A stretch of DNA of 64,000 nucleotides from assembly GCA_964481655.1 (NCBI GenBank), contig CAYZVO010000002.1, positions 66,863 to 130,862 on the forward strand, read 5' to 3'. The DNA comes from CALDOK01 sp964481655 (GTDB lineage: Bacteria > Myxococcota_A > UBA796 > JAFGLY01). Of this stretch, positions 9,296 to 16,753 are shown piece after piece (the stretch's first letter is position 1; each line of letters opens with the position of its first letter). A program made the position numbers and the translations under genes. The notes below the pieces were generated by a model. The model had not been told where the DNA came from. It did not search any database and worked only from the letters and a program-made list of their open reading frames with translations.

Positions 9296-11074
9296 CTAGC
9301 GCTTGATGATGGCGCCGAAGTTGCAGCTGGAGATGCAGCGTCCGCACTGGACGCAGGTGTCGATGTCGATGACGTGGGCCTGCTTGCGATCGCCGGCGAT
9401 GGCGTCCACGGGGCAGGCCCGGGCGCAGAGGGTGCAGCCGGTGCACAGCTCGGGCACCACCACGAAGTCCACCAGGGCCTCGCAGACCCCCGCGGGGCAG
9501 CGCTTCTCCACGATGTGGGCCCGGTAGTGGTCCTCGTAGTAGCGCAGGGTGGTCAGCACCGGGTTGGGCGCGGACTGCCCGAGGCCGCAGAGGCTCGCTT
9601 CTTTGATGCGATGGGCCAGCTCCGAGAGCCGCTCCAGGTCCTCGAGCTCACCCTCGCCGCGGCAGATGCGCTCCAGGATCTCGAGCATGCGCAGGGTGCC
9701 CACCCGGCAGAAGGTGCACTTCCCGCAGCTCTCGTCCTGGGTGAAGTTCAGGAAGAAGCGCGCGATGTCGACCATGCAGGTGGAGTCGTCCACCACCACC
9801 ATGCCGCCGGAGCCCATGATGGCGCCGGTGGCCGGGATGTGCTCGAAGTCCACCGGGGTGTCCTGCTGGGCGGCGGGGATGCAGCCGCCGCTGGGGCCGC
9901 CCATCTGCACCGCCTCGAAGCGGCCGCCGTCCTTGATGCCGCCGCCGATCTCGAAGACCAACTCCTGGATCGTGGTGCCCATGGGGACCTCGGCCAGGCC
10001 ACCGCGGGTCACCTTGCCGGCGAGGGCGAAGACCTTGGTGCCCTTGCTCTTCTCGGAGCCGATGGCGGCGTAGGCCTGCGGGCCGTTGCGCACGATCCAG
10101 GGGACGTTGGCGTAGGTCTCGACGTTGTTGTTGTTGGTGGGCTTGGCCCACAGCCCGGCCTCGGCGGGGAAGGGGGGCCGGATGCGGGGCATGCCGCGCT
10201 CGCCCTCGATGGAGGCGAACAGGGCGGTCTCCTCGCCGCAGACGAAGGCGCCGGCGCCCTGCTTGATCTTGATGTCGAAGTGCTTGCCAGAGCCGAAGAC
10301 GTCCCGGCCGAGGTAGCCCTTGTCCCGGGCGGCCGCGATGGCCAGCTCGAGGCGGTGGATGGCCAGGGGGTACTCGGCGCGGCAGTAGATGTAGCCGTAC
10401 TCCGCACGGATGGCGTGACCGCAGATGATCATGCCCTCGAGCACGGCGTGGGGGTCGCCCTCGAGCACCGAGCGGTCCATGAACGCGCCCGGGTCGCCCT
10501 CGTCGGCGTTGCAGACCACGTACTTCTTGTCGGCGTCGTAGCCGGCGCAGAAGCTCCACTTGAGCCCGGTGGGGAAGCCGGCGCCGCCGCGGCCGCGCAG
10601 GCCCGAGGCCTTCATGATGTCGATGACCTCGCCGGGCTCCAGCTCCCGCAGGGACCGCCGGGCGGCCTGGTAGCCGCCGCGGGCTTCGTAGTCACCGATG
10701 CACTCGGGATCGATCAGGCCGCAGTTGGCGAGCACGATGCGCTGCTGGGGATCCAGGAACGCGGCCTCGCTGCCGCCGGTGCGGCCTCGGGTGTCGATGC
10801 TCCAGGCCACGCGGTCTTCGAGGACCACATCGCCCATGACGTGGCGGGCGAAGATCTCGCCGGCCAGGTCGGGATCGACGTCGCCGTAGAGGGTGCGGGC
10901 GTCGCCCTGACGGATCTCCACCAGGGGCTCGCGGTAGCACATGCCGATGCAGCCGGTGATGCGCAGCCGGCAGCGCTCGGGGTGGGCCGCCGCGAGCGCC
11001 TCGAGGGCCTCGTAGGTGGCCTTGGCGCCCGCGGACAGGCCGCAGGTCCCCATTCCGACCAGGATGTCGATCAT
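9296..11074 (-). CDS. NuoF/HydB-like NADH-binding FMN subunit
   Basis: The product is 592 residues. It has an N-terminal thioredoxin-like region with C11, C42 and C46, the NADH/FMN-binding core (GRGGAGFPTGLKW and CNADEGDPGAF), a SLBB-like region, the N3-type [4Fe-4S] site (ESCGKCTFC with a later C), and two C-terminal [4Fe-4S] motifs (CTGCTLCARACP and CVQCGRCISSC). The extra N- and C-terminal domains are those of HydB/HndC and NAD-linked formate dehydrogenase beta subunits, not of plain complex I NuoF. I chose the ATG at 11074 because its ATGA overlaps the nuoE stop; the frame stays open upstream but there it only shadows nuoE. It is the probable NAD(H) site of the complex. Confidence 0.92.
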   Translation of the reverse strand: MIDILVGMGTCGLSAGAKATYEALEALAAAHPERCRLRITGCIGMCYREPLVEIRQGDARTLYGDVDPDLAGEIFARHVMGDVVLEDRVAWSIDTRGRTGGSEAAFLDPQQRIVLANCGLIDPECIGDYEARGGYQAARRSLRELEPGEVIDIMKASGLRGRGGAGFPTGLKWSFCAGYDADKKYVVCNADEGDPGAFMDRSVLEGDPHAVLEGMIICGHAIRAEYGYIYCRAEYPLAIHRLELAIAAARDKGYLGRDVFGSGKHFDIKIKQGAGAFVCGEETALFASIEGERGMPRIRPPFPAEAGLWAKPTNNNNVETYANVPWIVRNGPQAYAAIGSEKSKGTKVFALAGKVTRGGLAEVPMGTTIQELVFEIGGGIKDGGRFEAVQMGGPSGGCIPAAQQDTPVDFEHIPATGAIMGSGGMVVVDDSTCMVDIARFFLNFTQDESCGKCTFCRVGTLRMLEILERICRGEGELEDLERLSELAHRIKEASLCGLGQSAPNPVLTTLRYYEDHYRAHIVEKRCPAGVCEALVDFVVVPELCTGCTLCARACPVDAIAGDRKQAHVIDIDTCVQCGRCISSCNFGAIIKR

Positions 11075-11571
11075 GACTGCACCTCGTGGGCGGCCTCGCG
11101 CTTGGCGGCTCGCCGAACCTTCTTGAGCAGCTTGCGCGCTGCGGCCGGGGTCAGGCGTCCGTGGGTCTCGTCGTCGATCATCATCGCCGGCGCCAGCGAG
11201 CAGCAGCCCAGGCAGGCCACCGTGAACAGCGTGAAGAGGCCGTCCTCGCTGGTGCCACCCACCTCGATGCCCAGCTCGTCCTGGATGGCGTCCACCAGCG
11301 TGGAGGCCCCCTGGACGTGACAGGCGGTCCCGGTGCAGACCCGGATCTGGTGGCGACCCATGGGCTGCAGGCGGAACTGGCTGTAGAAGGTGATGACACC
11401 GTAGATGGTGCTCTCGGGGATGCTGGTCACCCCGGCGATGGTCTCGATGGCCCGCCGCGGGATGTAGCCGAAGTGGTCCTGGGCGGACTGCAGCAGGGGG
11501 ATCAGCTCCCCCGGGCTGCCGTCGTAGCGCCAGAGTTCGAAGGGGAAGGACTCGGAGCCGCGCATGGGCAC
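11071..11571 (-). CDS. NuoE/HydC-like [2Fe-2S] thioredoxin-fold subunit
   Basis: The 166-residue product is the small subunit of NADH-oxidising modules. An N-terminal helical bundle (residues 20-65) is followed by a thioredoxin-like fold carrying the [2Fe-2S] ligands in CTGTAC and VACLGCC. It passes electrons to or from the NuoF-like FMN subunit. The ATG at 11571 has a GGAGGG just upstream; an ATG two codons in is also possible. The gene lies directly after a strong intercistronic hairpin and overlaps nuoF by 4 bases, which implies fixed stoichiometry by coupled translation. Confidence 0.93.
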   Translation of the reverse strand: MPMRGSESFPFELWRYDGSPGELIPLLQSAQDHFGYIPRRAIETIAGVTSIPESTIYGVITFYSQFRLQPMGRHQIRVCTGTACHVQGASTLVDAIQDELGIEVGGTSEDGLFTLFTVACLGCCSLAPAMMIDDETHGRLTPAAARKLLKKVRRAAKREAAHEVQS

Positions 11572-11578
11572 CCTCCAT

Positions 11579-11604
11579 TCGAACCCGGCTCACGCCGGGT
11601 TCGA
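11579..11604 (-). promoter_or_regulatory. Intercistronic hairpin before the nuoE-like gene
   Basis: An 11-base perfect inverted repeat (TCGAACCCGGC / GCCGGGTTCGA) with a 4-base loop sits between the REC-RAM regulator stop and the nuoE start, ending just before its Shine-Dalgarno. It has no clear T-run on the minus strand, so it may be an attenuator, a partial terminator or an mRNA processing site. Confidence 0.6.
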
Positions 11605-11620
11605 CGCGGACTGTCGTGGT

Positions 11621-12613
11621 CTAGTCGTCGAGGAACTGGATGATGCGGGCCTGGCGGACGCGGAGCACGCCGTCGATCTCGTCGATCTTGCGCAGCACCT
11701 CGGGCACGCGGCCGACCGCACCCTGGCCGGTGACCATGGCCACCAGGCGGCCGCCGTCGTCGATGACGTCGCAGAAGATGACGTCGTCGATGAAGAACAC
11801 CGTGGTGAAGACCTGCTGGATGGCCGACGGGTCGATGTCCACCATCAGGTAGCTGGCGGTGCCGCGCTGGCTGGTGCCCGTGACGGCCTCGCCGCCGCGG
11901 ATGGCGTCCCGGTAGCTCTTGACGAAGTCCTCGATGTCCCGGTCCAGCTTCGGGCGCTCCACCGACGAGACGGAGACCACCTCGATGCCGGCCATGGAGC
12001 CGACGGTCTGGAAGATCGTCTCGATGCCGGTGGCCGCGGGGGCCTGGACCAGGAGGATGACGTCCACGTCGCCGTGGACCGCGTGGCAGGAGTGCACGCC
12101 CGGCAGCTCCTGCAGCTCCCGGAAGATCTGGGCGCTGCGGGCTTCGTTGGTGATGCGGACCGTGAGGTAGGCGCTCATGGTCTCGGTGACGCTGGGGGCA
12201 GCCGCGCGCCGGGTGGTGGTGGTGGCCTCGCCGCGGGGCAGGCCCTCGAGGGCCTCGACCAGCTCGTGGACCTCGAAGGGCTTGTCCAGGAAGGCGGTGT
12301 TGGGCTCGGCCAGGGCGGTGGTCTCGAGGGTCTCGTCGCCGAAGCCGGTGATGACCACGGCCGGGAGGTCGGGGAAGTGGCTCTTGATGACCTTGAGGAT
12401 CTTCAGGCCGTCGATGTCGGGCATGAAGATGTCGGTGACCAGGAAGTCGTACCCGTTGCCCTCGGCGCCGGCGCGCTCGAGCTCGTGCACGGCGGAGATG
12501 CCGTCCGGGCAGGCGACGACCTCGAAGCCGTGCTGGGTCAGACCGAAGATGAGGTTGCGGCGAATCTCGGGTTCGTCATCGATGACGAGAACGCGGCCCT
12601 TGGTGTCTTCCAT
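11621..12613 (-). CDS. Receiver domain fused to tandem RAM/Lrp-type ligand-binding domains
   Basis: The ATG at 12613 has a GGAGG Shine-Dalgarno; the frame is open further upstream without support. The first 125 residues are a response-regulator receiver (D12/D13, phospho-acceptor D61, T89, K111). After a short linker come two alpha-beta repeats resembling the RAM (AsnC/Lrp C-terminal) fold: one from SAYLTVRI to VDVILLVQA and one from ASYLMVDI to LVAMVTGQG. No helix-turn-helix is visible. The product (330 residues) may therefore sense a small ligand and phosphorylation and act by protein contact. It heads the redox operon, so it could regulate that complex or partner its histidine kinase. Confidence 0.8.
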   Translation of the reverse strand: MEDTKGRVLVIDDEPEIRRNLIFGLTQHGFEVVACPDGISAVHELERAGAEGNGYDFLVTDIFMPDIDGLKILKVIKSHFPDLPAVVITGFGDETLETTALAEPNTAFLDKPFEVHELVEALEGLPRGEATTTTRRAAAPSVTETMSAYLTVRITNEARSAQIFRELQELPGVHSCHAVHGDVDVILLVQAPAATGIETIFQTVGSMAGIEVVSVSSVERPKLDRDIEDFVKSYRDAIRGGEAVTGTSQRGTASYLMVDIDPSAIQQVFTTVFFIDDVIFCDVIDDGGRLVAMVTGQGAVGRVPEVLRKIDEIDGVLRVRQARIIQFLDD

Positions 12614-12928
12614 GGTGTCCTCCGAACGAGGGAGTGAGTGGGAGCCCCAATTGAACCGGTCCAGAGGGGACGCACCCATGCGATCCGTCAGGTTGCGCCG
12701 GCCCTTTTGGGTGGTTCACAGGGCCCGTGAGAGGGGTCAGGGAGCCTGCCGGAAAGCCGCCTGTCGAAGATCTGTACACCCCCCTCGTCGCCCCGCGGTC
12801 CGTGAGCATCGAGGGACTCTTTCGGGGGTCGGCGCCCCGCCTGTGGTGGGCTCCCGGGCTCTCGGGGCCCACGCGCCATGACCTGTGCGACATGGCATCC
12901 GTCATGGTTCGCGGACTATGCTCGGCCC
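12614..12928. other. Divergent intergenic region (315 bases)
   Basis: This stretch separates the minus-strand redox operon from a plus-strand membrane protein and must hold both promoters. I see no gene in it. It contains an imperfect hairpin (GTGGGC at 12846-12851 with GCCCAC at 12867-12872) and a TATGCT box just before the plus-strand ATG. I found no clear sigma-54 site. Confidence 0.6.
12917..12922 (+). promoter_or_regulatory. Possible -10 box (TATGCT) for a leaderless transcript
   Basis: TATGCT ends exactly 6 bases before the ATG at 12929, and no Shine-Dalgarno is present. The same TANGCT box at the same distance recurs before other genes here. No convincing -35 is visible. Confidence 0.4.
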
Positions 12929-15847
12929 ATGCGTCCCCTGCGACCCTGGATCCCGACGGCGCTGTTGCTCGTCCTGCTGCTCGCGCTGACCGGTGGGAGC
13001 GTCTGGTTGCATCCCGCGACCCGGCAGCTCGGTAGCGGCGCCAGCGAGGGCCCGATCCACCTGTGGTCGCTGTGGGTGGCCGCCGAGGGCCTGTTCAGCT
13101 CCGGCCCGCTGCTGCGGATCGCGCCGGAGGTGGCCTTCCCGGATGGCTTCGCCGCCCACCTGATGGATCCAGTCAGCCTGCTGCTGTTCCTGCCCGGCTT
13201 CCTGCTCGGTGGCGGTGGTGCGGCCGGGGCCTCCCTCGGCTGGAACCTGCTGCACGCCGGCGCGGTGCTCATCGCGGGGCTGGGCGCCTACCGCCTGGCG
13301 CGGGTGCTGGACCCGGATCCCGACAGCTCACCCTGGACCGCGGCGCTGATGGTCGCCGGGGTGGCCGGCGGCAGCTTCCTGCTCTCCCATCCCTGGTTCG
13401 GGCGCACCGAGCTGCTGGCCCTGGTGCTCATGCCCCTCCACCTCGCGCTGCTGCTGCCCTGGGTGCGCGGCGACGGGGGCTGGCGGACGGGCCTGGGGGC
13501 CGGCCTGCTGCTCGGCGGTGTGGCCCTGGGGGGCGGCTACGCGGGGGTCTTCGCCCTGCTGCTCGAGCTGCCCCTGGGGCTGTGGCTGCTGGCTGTGTCC
13601 CGGCAGCGGCGGCGGGTCCTGGGGCGGCTGGCGCTGGTGGCCGGGATCGCGCTGCTGCTGGCTTCACCGGCGGTGCTGGCGCTGCTGGCCTATCCGCCCC
13701 TGTCCTTCGGCTCCTTGAGCGATCCTGCCCAGTTCACCGTGCCGTCGCTCACGCCGGGGCAGCTGGCCTGGGTCCTGCGCCTCGAGCGCCCTGGGGCGGG
13801 GGCGCTGTTGATGGACCAGCCGGTCTACCCGGGGGTGGTGCTGCTGGCCCTGGCGGGGATCGGCGCGGCGCTGCGGCCCCGCCGAGCGCTGCTGTGGCTG
13901 TTGCTGGGGCTGTGGCTGCTGGTGTTGGCCCTGGGGCGGGAGCTGGAGCTGGGTGGTGGCGAGGCCCTGCCCCTGCCCGCCGCCCTGCTGGCCTGGCTCG
14001 TGCCGGCGCTGGCCTACATCAAGTTCTGGAGCCGGCTGGGGATCCTCGTGCCCCTGCCCCTGGCGGTGGCCGCCGGCCTGGGCCTGGCCGCGATGCTGAG
14101 GCGCTGTCCCTCGCGGCTGCGGCCGGTGCTGGGGCTCGTGCTGGTGGCCGCGGTGCTGGCGGACCAGGCGACCTGGCCCCGGCCGTGGGCGCCGCGCCCG
14201 GCCTTCGAGGCGGCCATGCCGGCGGAGCTCGGCGCCACCATCGACGCGCTGCCTCCAGGCGCGCTGATGCACCTGCCCCTCGAGGTCCCCACGGCCGAGG
14301 GGCAGCTGCTCGAGACCGGCTTCTCGATCCTCTGGTCCCGGCAGCACGACCGGGCGGTGACCGCCACGCCGGCGGAGCATGGAGATCAGCTGCTCCAGCG
14401 CAGCAACCTGGCCCGCTTCGCGGTGAACCTCCAGGCGGGGCTCGCCAGCGGGGTGGCCACCAGCCCTGGGGATCTGGTGCGGCCGGGGGCCGACGGCGAG
14501 GCCAGCGCGCGGGAGGCCGGCTGCCTGCGCCGGGACGCCGCTGTGCTGGCCGAGCTGGGTCTGGGCGGGCTGGTGCTCCACATCGACCGCCCTGGCGGGC
14601 CGGCGCTCGCGGCCGTCCTCGAGGACGCCCTGGGGGGCCCGACGGTCCGCGGTGACCGCCTGCTGGCCTGGGACCCCGCCGCGGTGACCCTGCGGGAGGG
14701 CGACGGGGCCTGCAGCCTGTTCGGCCTGCACCCGGTGGCCTCCGCTCGCCTCGCGGGCCTCGAAGAGGCCAGCACCCCCAGCGTGCTGCTGCTGGTGGTC
14801 CCCGACCCCGACGCCGGGGCCCTCGACGCCCTGCGCCGCCTCGCGGCACGCGGTGTGCGCTTCGAGGGGGCGCTGCGCAGCGAGGTCGACCTCGAGGCCG
14901 ACCTGGAGGCGGTGCTGGACGGCGGCGGGCATCCCCTGCAGCGATCCCTGGCGGAGGCCGGCTACCTCGTTGCGGAGCCCGGTCGCTCCCGGGACAGCGG
15001 TGACACACCGGAGCCCGCCCAGATCATCTCCTGGTTGGCGGCCGCGCCCGACGGACCCTGGCTGGCCGCGGCGACGCTGCGGGGTGGAGGCGCCGAGCTG
15101 CCGGCCGTGCTGGACGCCGTGGACGCCATGGGCTCCGACGCGCCCATCACGGTCGTCGTGGCTGGCGCTCGGGGTGGCGGGCTGCCCGCCGCGGAGGCGC
15201 TGCGGGATCCCCAGCTGGCGGTGGAGCTCGTGGTCGCCGACCCGGGCCTGGGGGGCGGCTGGGTCGTGGACCGGCCCGTGCAGCTGTCGGACCTGGGGCC
15301 TACCCTCCGCGAGCGCGCGGGCCTCGAGCCCGGCAACGGCGCCCGCGCCCGCTCCCTGGTGCCCCAGCTGCGGGGGGACACGCCGCTGGTCAGCGGCCGG
15401 CCCATGCTCGTCGAGGCCCCGGACGGGGTGGCGCTGCGCACCCCCGGTCACAAGCTCATCGTCACCGACGAGGGGAGCCTGCTGTTCGACCTCGAGGCGG
15501 ATCCCGGCGAGCTCCACGACCTCGCCGCCGAGCAGCCCGCGCTCCTGCAGCGGCTCACCCGTCAGCTCGAGGCGCTGCGCGAACCGGCGGCGCTGCCCTC
15601 ATCGCCGTCGGCCCCTGCGCCGGGCTCCGCCGGGCCCGCGCACCCCCTGGCGCGCCTCGCCGCCCTCGAGGACGAGCGCGCCGCGCTGCTGGCCGACATC
15701 GCCCAGCTCGAGGGGGCGGAGGGAGCCAGCGAGACGCAGGAGCTCGAGCGGCTTCGGAAGCGGCTGCATGCGCTGGACATCAAGATTCGCCCGCTGCTGA
15801 AGGCCCGCGAGGACGCGGGCGGGGGCGGGGCGCCGGGCCGGCGCTAG
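12929..15847 (+). CDS. Polytopic membrane protein with C-terminal sulfatase-like remnant
   Basis: The first 430 or so residues of this 972-residue protein form about a dozen hydrophobic helices, beginning with a typical signal-anchor, as in GT-C/YfhO-type membrane glycosyltransferases. A soluble part follows. Residues from about 600 to 890 resemble the second half of sulfatases or alkaline-phosphatase-superfamily proteins (LSDLGPTLRERAGLE, then RTPGHKLIVTDE and LFDLEADPGELHDLA), but the N-terminal metal and nucleophile motif of an active sulfatase is not seen. The tail (about 900-965) is a charged coiled coil. Function is unknown; envelope polysaccharide or lipid modification is a guess. Confidence 0.65.
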   Translation: MRPLRPWIPTALLLVLLLALTGGSVWLHPATRQLGSGASEGPIHLWSLWVAAEGLFSSGPLLRIAPEVAFPDGFAAHLMDPVSLLLFLPGFLLGGGGAAGASLGWNLLHAGAVLIAGLGAYRLARVLDPDPDSSPWTAALMVAGVAGGSFLLSHPWFGRTELLALVLMPLHLALLLPWVRGDGGWRTGLGAGLLLGGVALGGGYAGVFALLLELPLGLWLLAVSRQRRRVLGRLALVAGIALLLASPAVLALLAYPPLSFGSLSDPAQFTVPSLTPGQLAWVLRLERPGAGALLMDQPVYPGVVLLALAGIGAALRPRRALLWLLLGLWLLVLALGRELELGGGEALPLPAALLAWLVPALAYIKFWSRLGILVPLPLAVAAGLGLAAMLRRCPSRLRPVLGLVLVAAVLADQATWPRPWAPRPAFEAAMPAELGATIDALPPGALMHLPLEVPTAEGQLLETGFSILWSRQHDRAVTATPAEHGDQLLQRSNLARFAVNLQAGLASGVATSPGDLVRPGADGEASAREAGCLRRDAAVLAELGLGGLVLHIDRPGGPALAAVLEDALGGPTVRGDRLLAWDPAAVTLREGDGACSLFGLHPVASARLAGLEEASTPSVLLLVVPDPDAGALDALRRLAARGVRFEGALRSEVDLEADLEAVLDGGGHPLQRSLAEAGYLVAEPGRSRDSGDTPEPAQIISWLAAAPDGPWLAAATLRGGGAELPAVLDAVDAMGSDAPITVVVAGARGGGLPAAEALRDPQLAVELVVADPGLGGGWVVDRPVQLSDLGPTLRERAGLEPGNGARARSLVPQLRGDTPLVSGRPMLVEAPDGVALRTPGHKLIVTDEGSLLFDLEADPGELHDLAAEQPALLQRLTRQLEALREPAALPSSPSAPAPGSAGPAHPLARLAALEDERAALLADIAQLEGAEGASETQELERLRKRLHALDIKIRPLLKAREDAGGGGAPGRR

Positions 15848-16662
15848 CGCCAGGGACGGTGGCGGGCGAGCTGGGCCTGGGCGTGGCGCAGGCTGTCGGC
15901 GGCGCCGCCCTCGGCGGGCGCGAAGCGGGATGTGCCGAACAGGTCGCGCAGGGCCAGGGCCCCCGCGTCGTCGGCCATCAGCGCCTCGAAGGCCGCCACC
16001 ATGTCGGCCCGGAGGCGTCGCGAGGTCCCAGGCCAGGCACAGACCACGTCCGTGGGGGAGGGGTCCGTGACCATCAGGGGGCGCATGGCGGTGCCGGGGG
16101 TGGGGGGCGCGGAGTGCCAGCCGGCGTCGGCGATGGTGGCTGGGTCGTCGGGGTCGGAGAGGGAGGCGAAGGTGGCGCCCGCGTCGATCTTGCCGTCGGC
16201 CACCGCCTGGACCACGGCGCCCTGGGAGCCCACGAAGCGGGGGGGCGCCGCGATTGTGGCCCCCACCACGGCCAGCTCGGCCGCTCGCAGCACCTAGCCC
16301 GCGGCCGAGCGCCGGTGCACGAAGCCCACGGTGCGGCCCGCGAGCTCCTTGGCGTCGCTCACGGCCGCGTCGTCCCGCACGAACAGGACGCCGTGGTACT
16401 GGTCCCGGCCGGCCCGCTCGGCCTGCAGCAGGCAGTGCACGCCGGCGTGCTCGGCGAGCTGCCAGCCCTCGACCGGCGGCAGCCAGCCGAAGTCCAGCCG
16501 CCCGTCGGCCAGGCCGTCGGCGAGCTCGCTGTAGCTCTGGTGAACCCGGGGCTCCACGGGGGCCTGCAGCTGGCCTTCGAGGAGCAGGGTGAGTCGGCGG
16601 GCGGCACCCGCGCTGGCGCTCGAGGACACCATCGGGACGCCGAAGGTGATCAGTGGGGCCAT
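15844..16662 (-). pseudogene. PhnD-like substrate-binding protein interrupted by an in-frame amber codon
   Basis: Two same-frame pieces abut exactly: 16662-16294 ends in a TAG at 16296-16294 and the next codon reopens the frame to 15844. Joined, they give about 270 residues of a phosphate/phosphonate-binding PhnD-like protein: early QSYSELADGLADGRLDFGW, then GRTVGFVHRRSAAG, stop, VLRAAELAVVG, then GSQGAVVQAVADGKIDAGATF. The stop falls where relatives usually have Tyr after the SSxSG-type motif, so TAC or TAT changed to TAG is the simple reading. An AGGAG precedes the ATG at 16662. No signal peptide is present, which is odd for a binding protein. It is divergent from the kinase gene, with 91 bases between. 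Confidence 0.75.
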
Positions 16663-16741
16663 CGTCTCGCTCCTGATTCGAGCGATCAACATACCGCCGC
16701 TCGGCGGTGGCTGACCACTGTGCTCAGCGCCTGCGGCCAGG

Positions 16742-16747
16742 TAAGCT
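16742..16747 (+). promoter_or_regulatory. Possible -10 box (TAAGCT) for a leaderless transcript
   Basis: TAAGCT lies 6 bases before the kinase ATG at 16754, with no Shine-Dalgarno between them. This matches the box upstream of the genes at 12929 and 20148. Confidence 0.4.
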
Positions 16748-16753
16748 CGATGG

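Noticed and set aside
9296..11593. N-terminal extension of the NuoF-like protein beyond 11074
   Set aside because: The extra residues only shadow the nuoE gene in another frame; the ATG at 11074 overlaps the nuoE stop as ATGA.
16294..16296. Pyrrolysine at the TAG of the PhnD-like gene
   Set aside because: The site normally holds Tyr, no pyl genes are visible and binding proteins are not known to use pyrrolysine.
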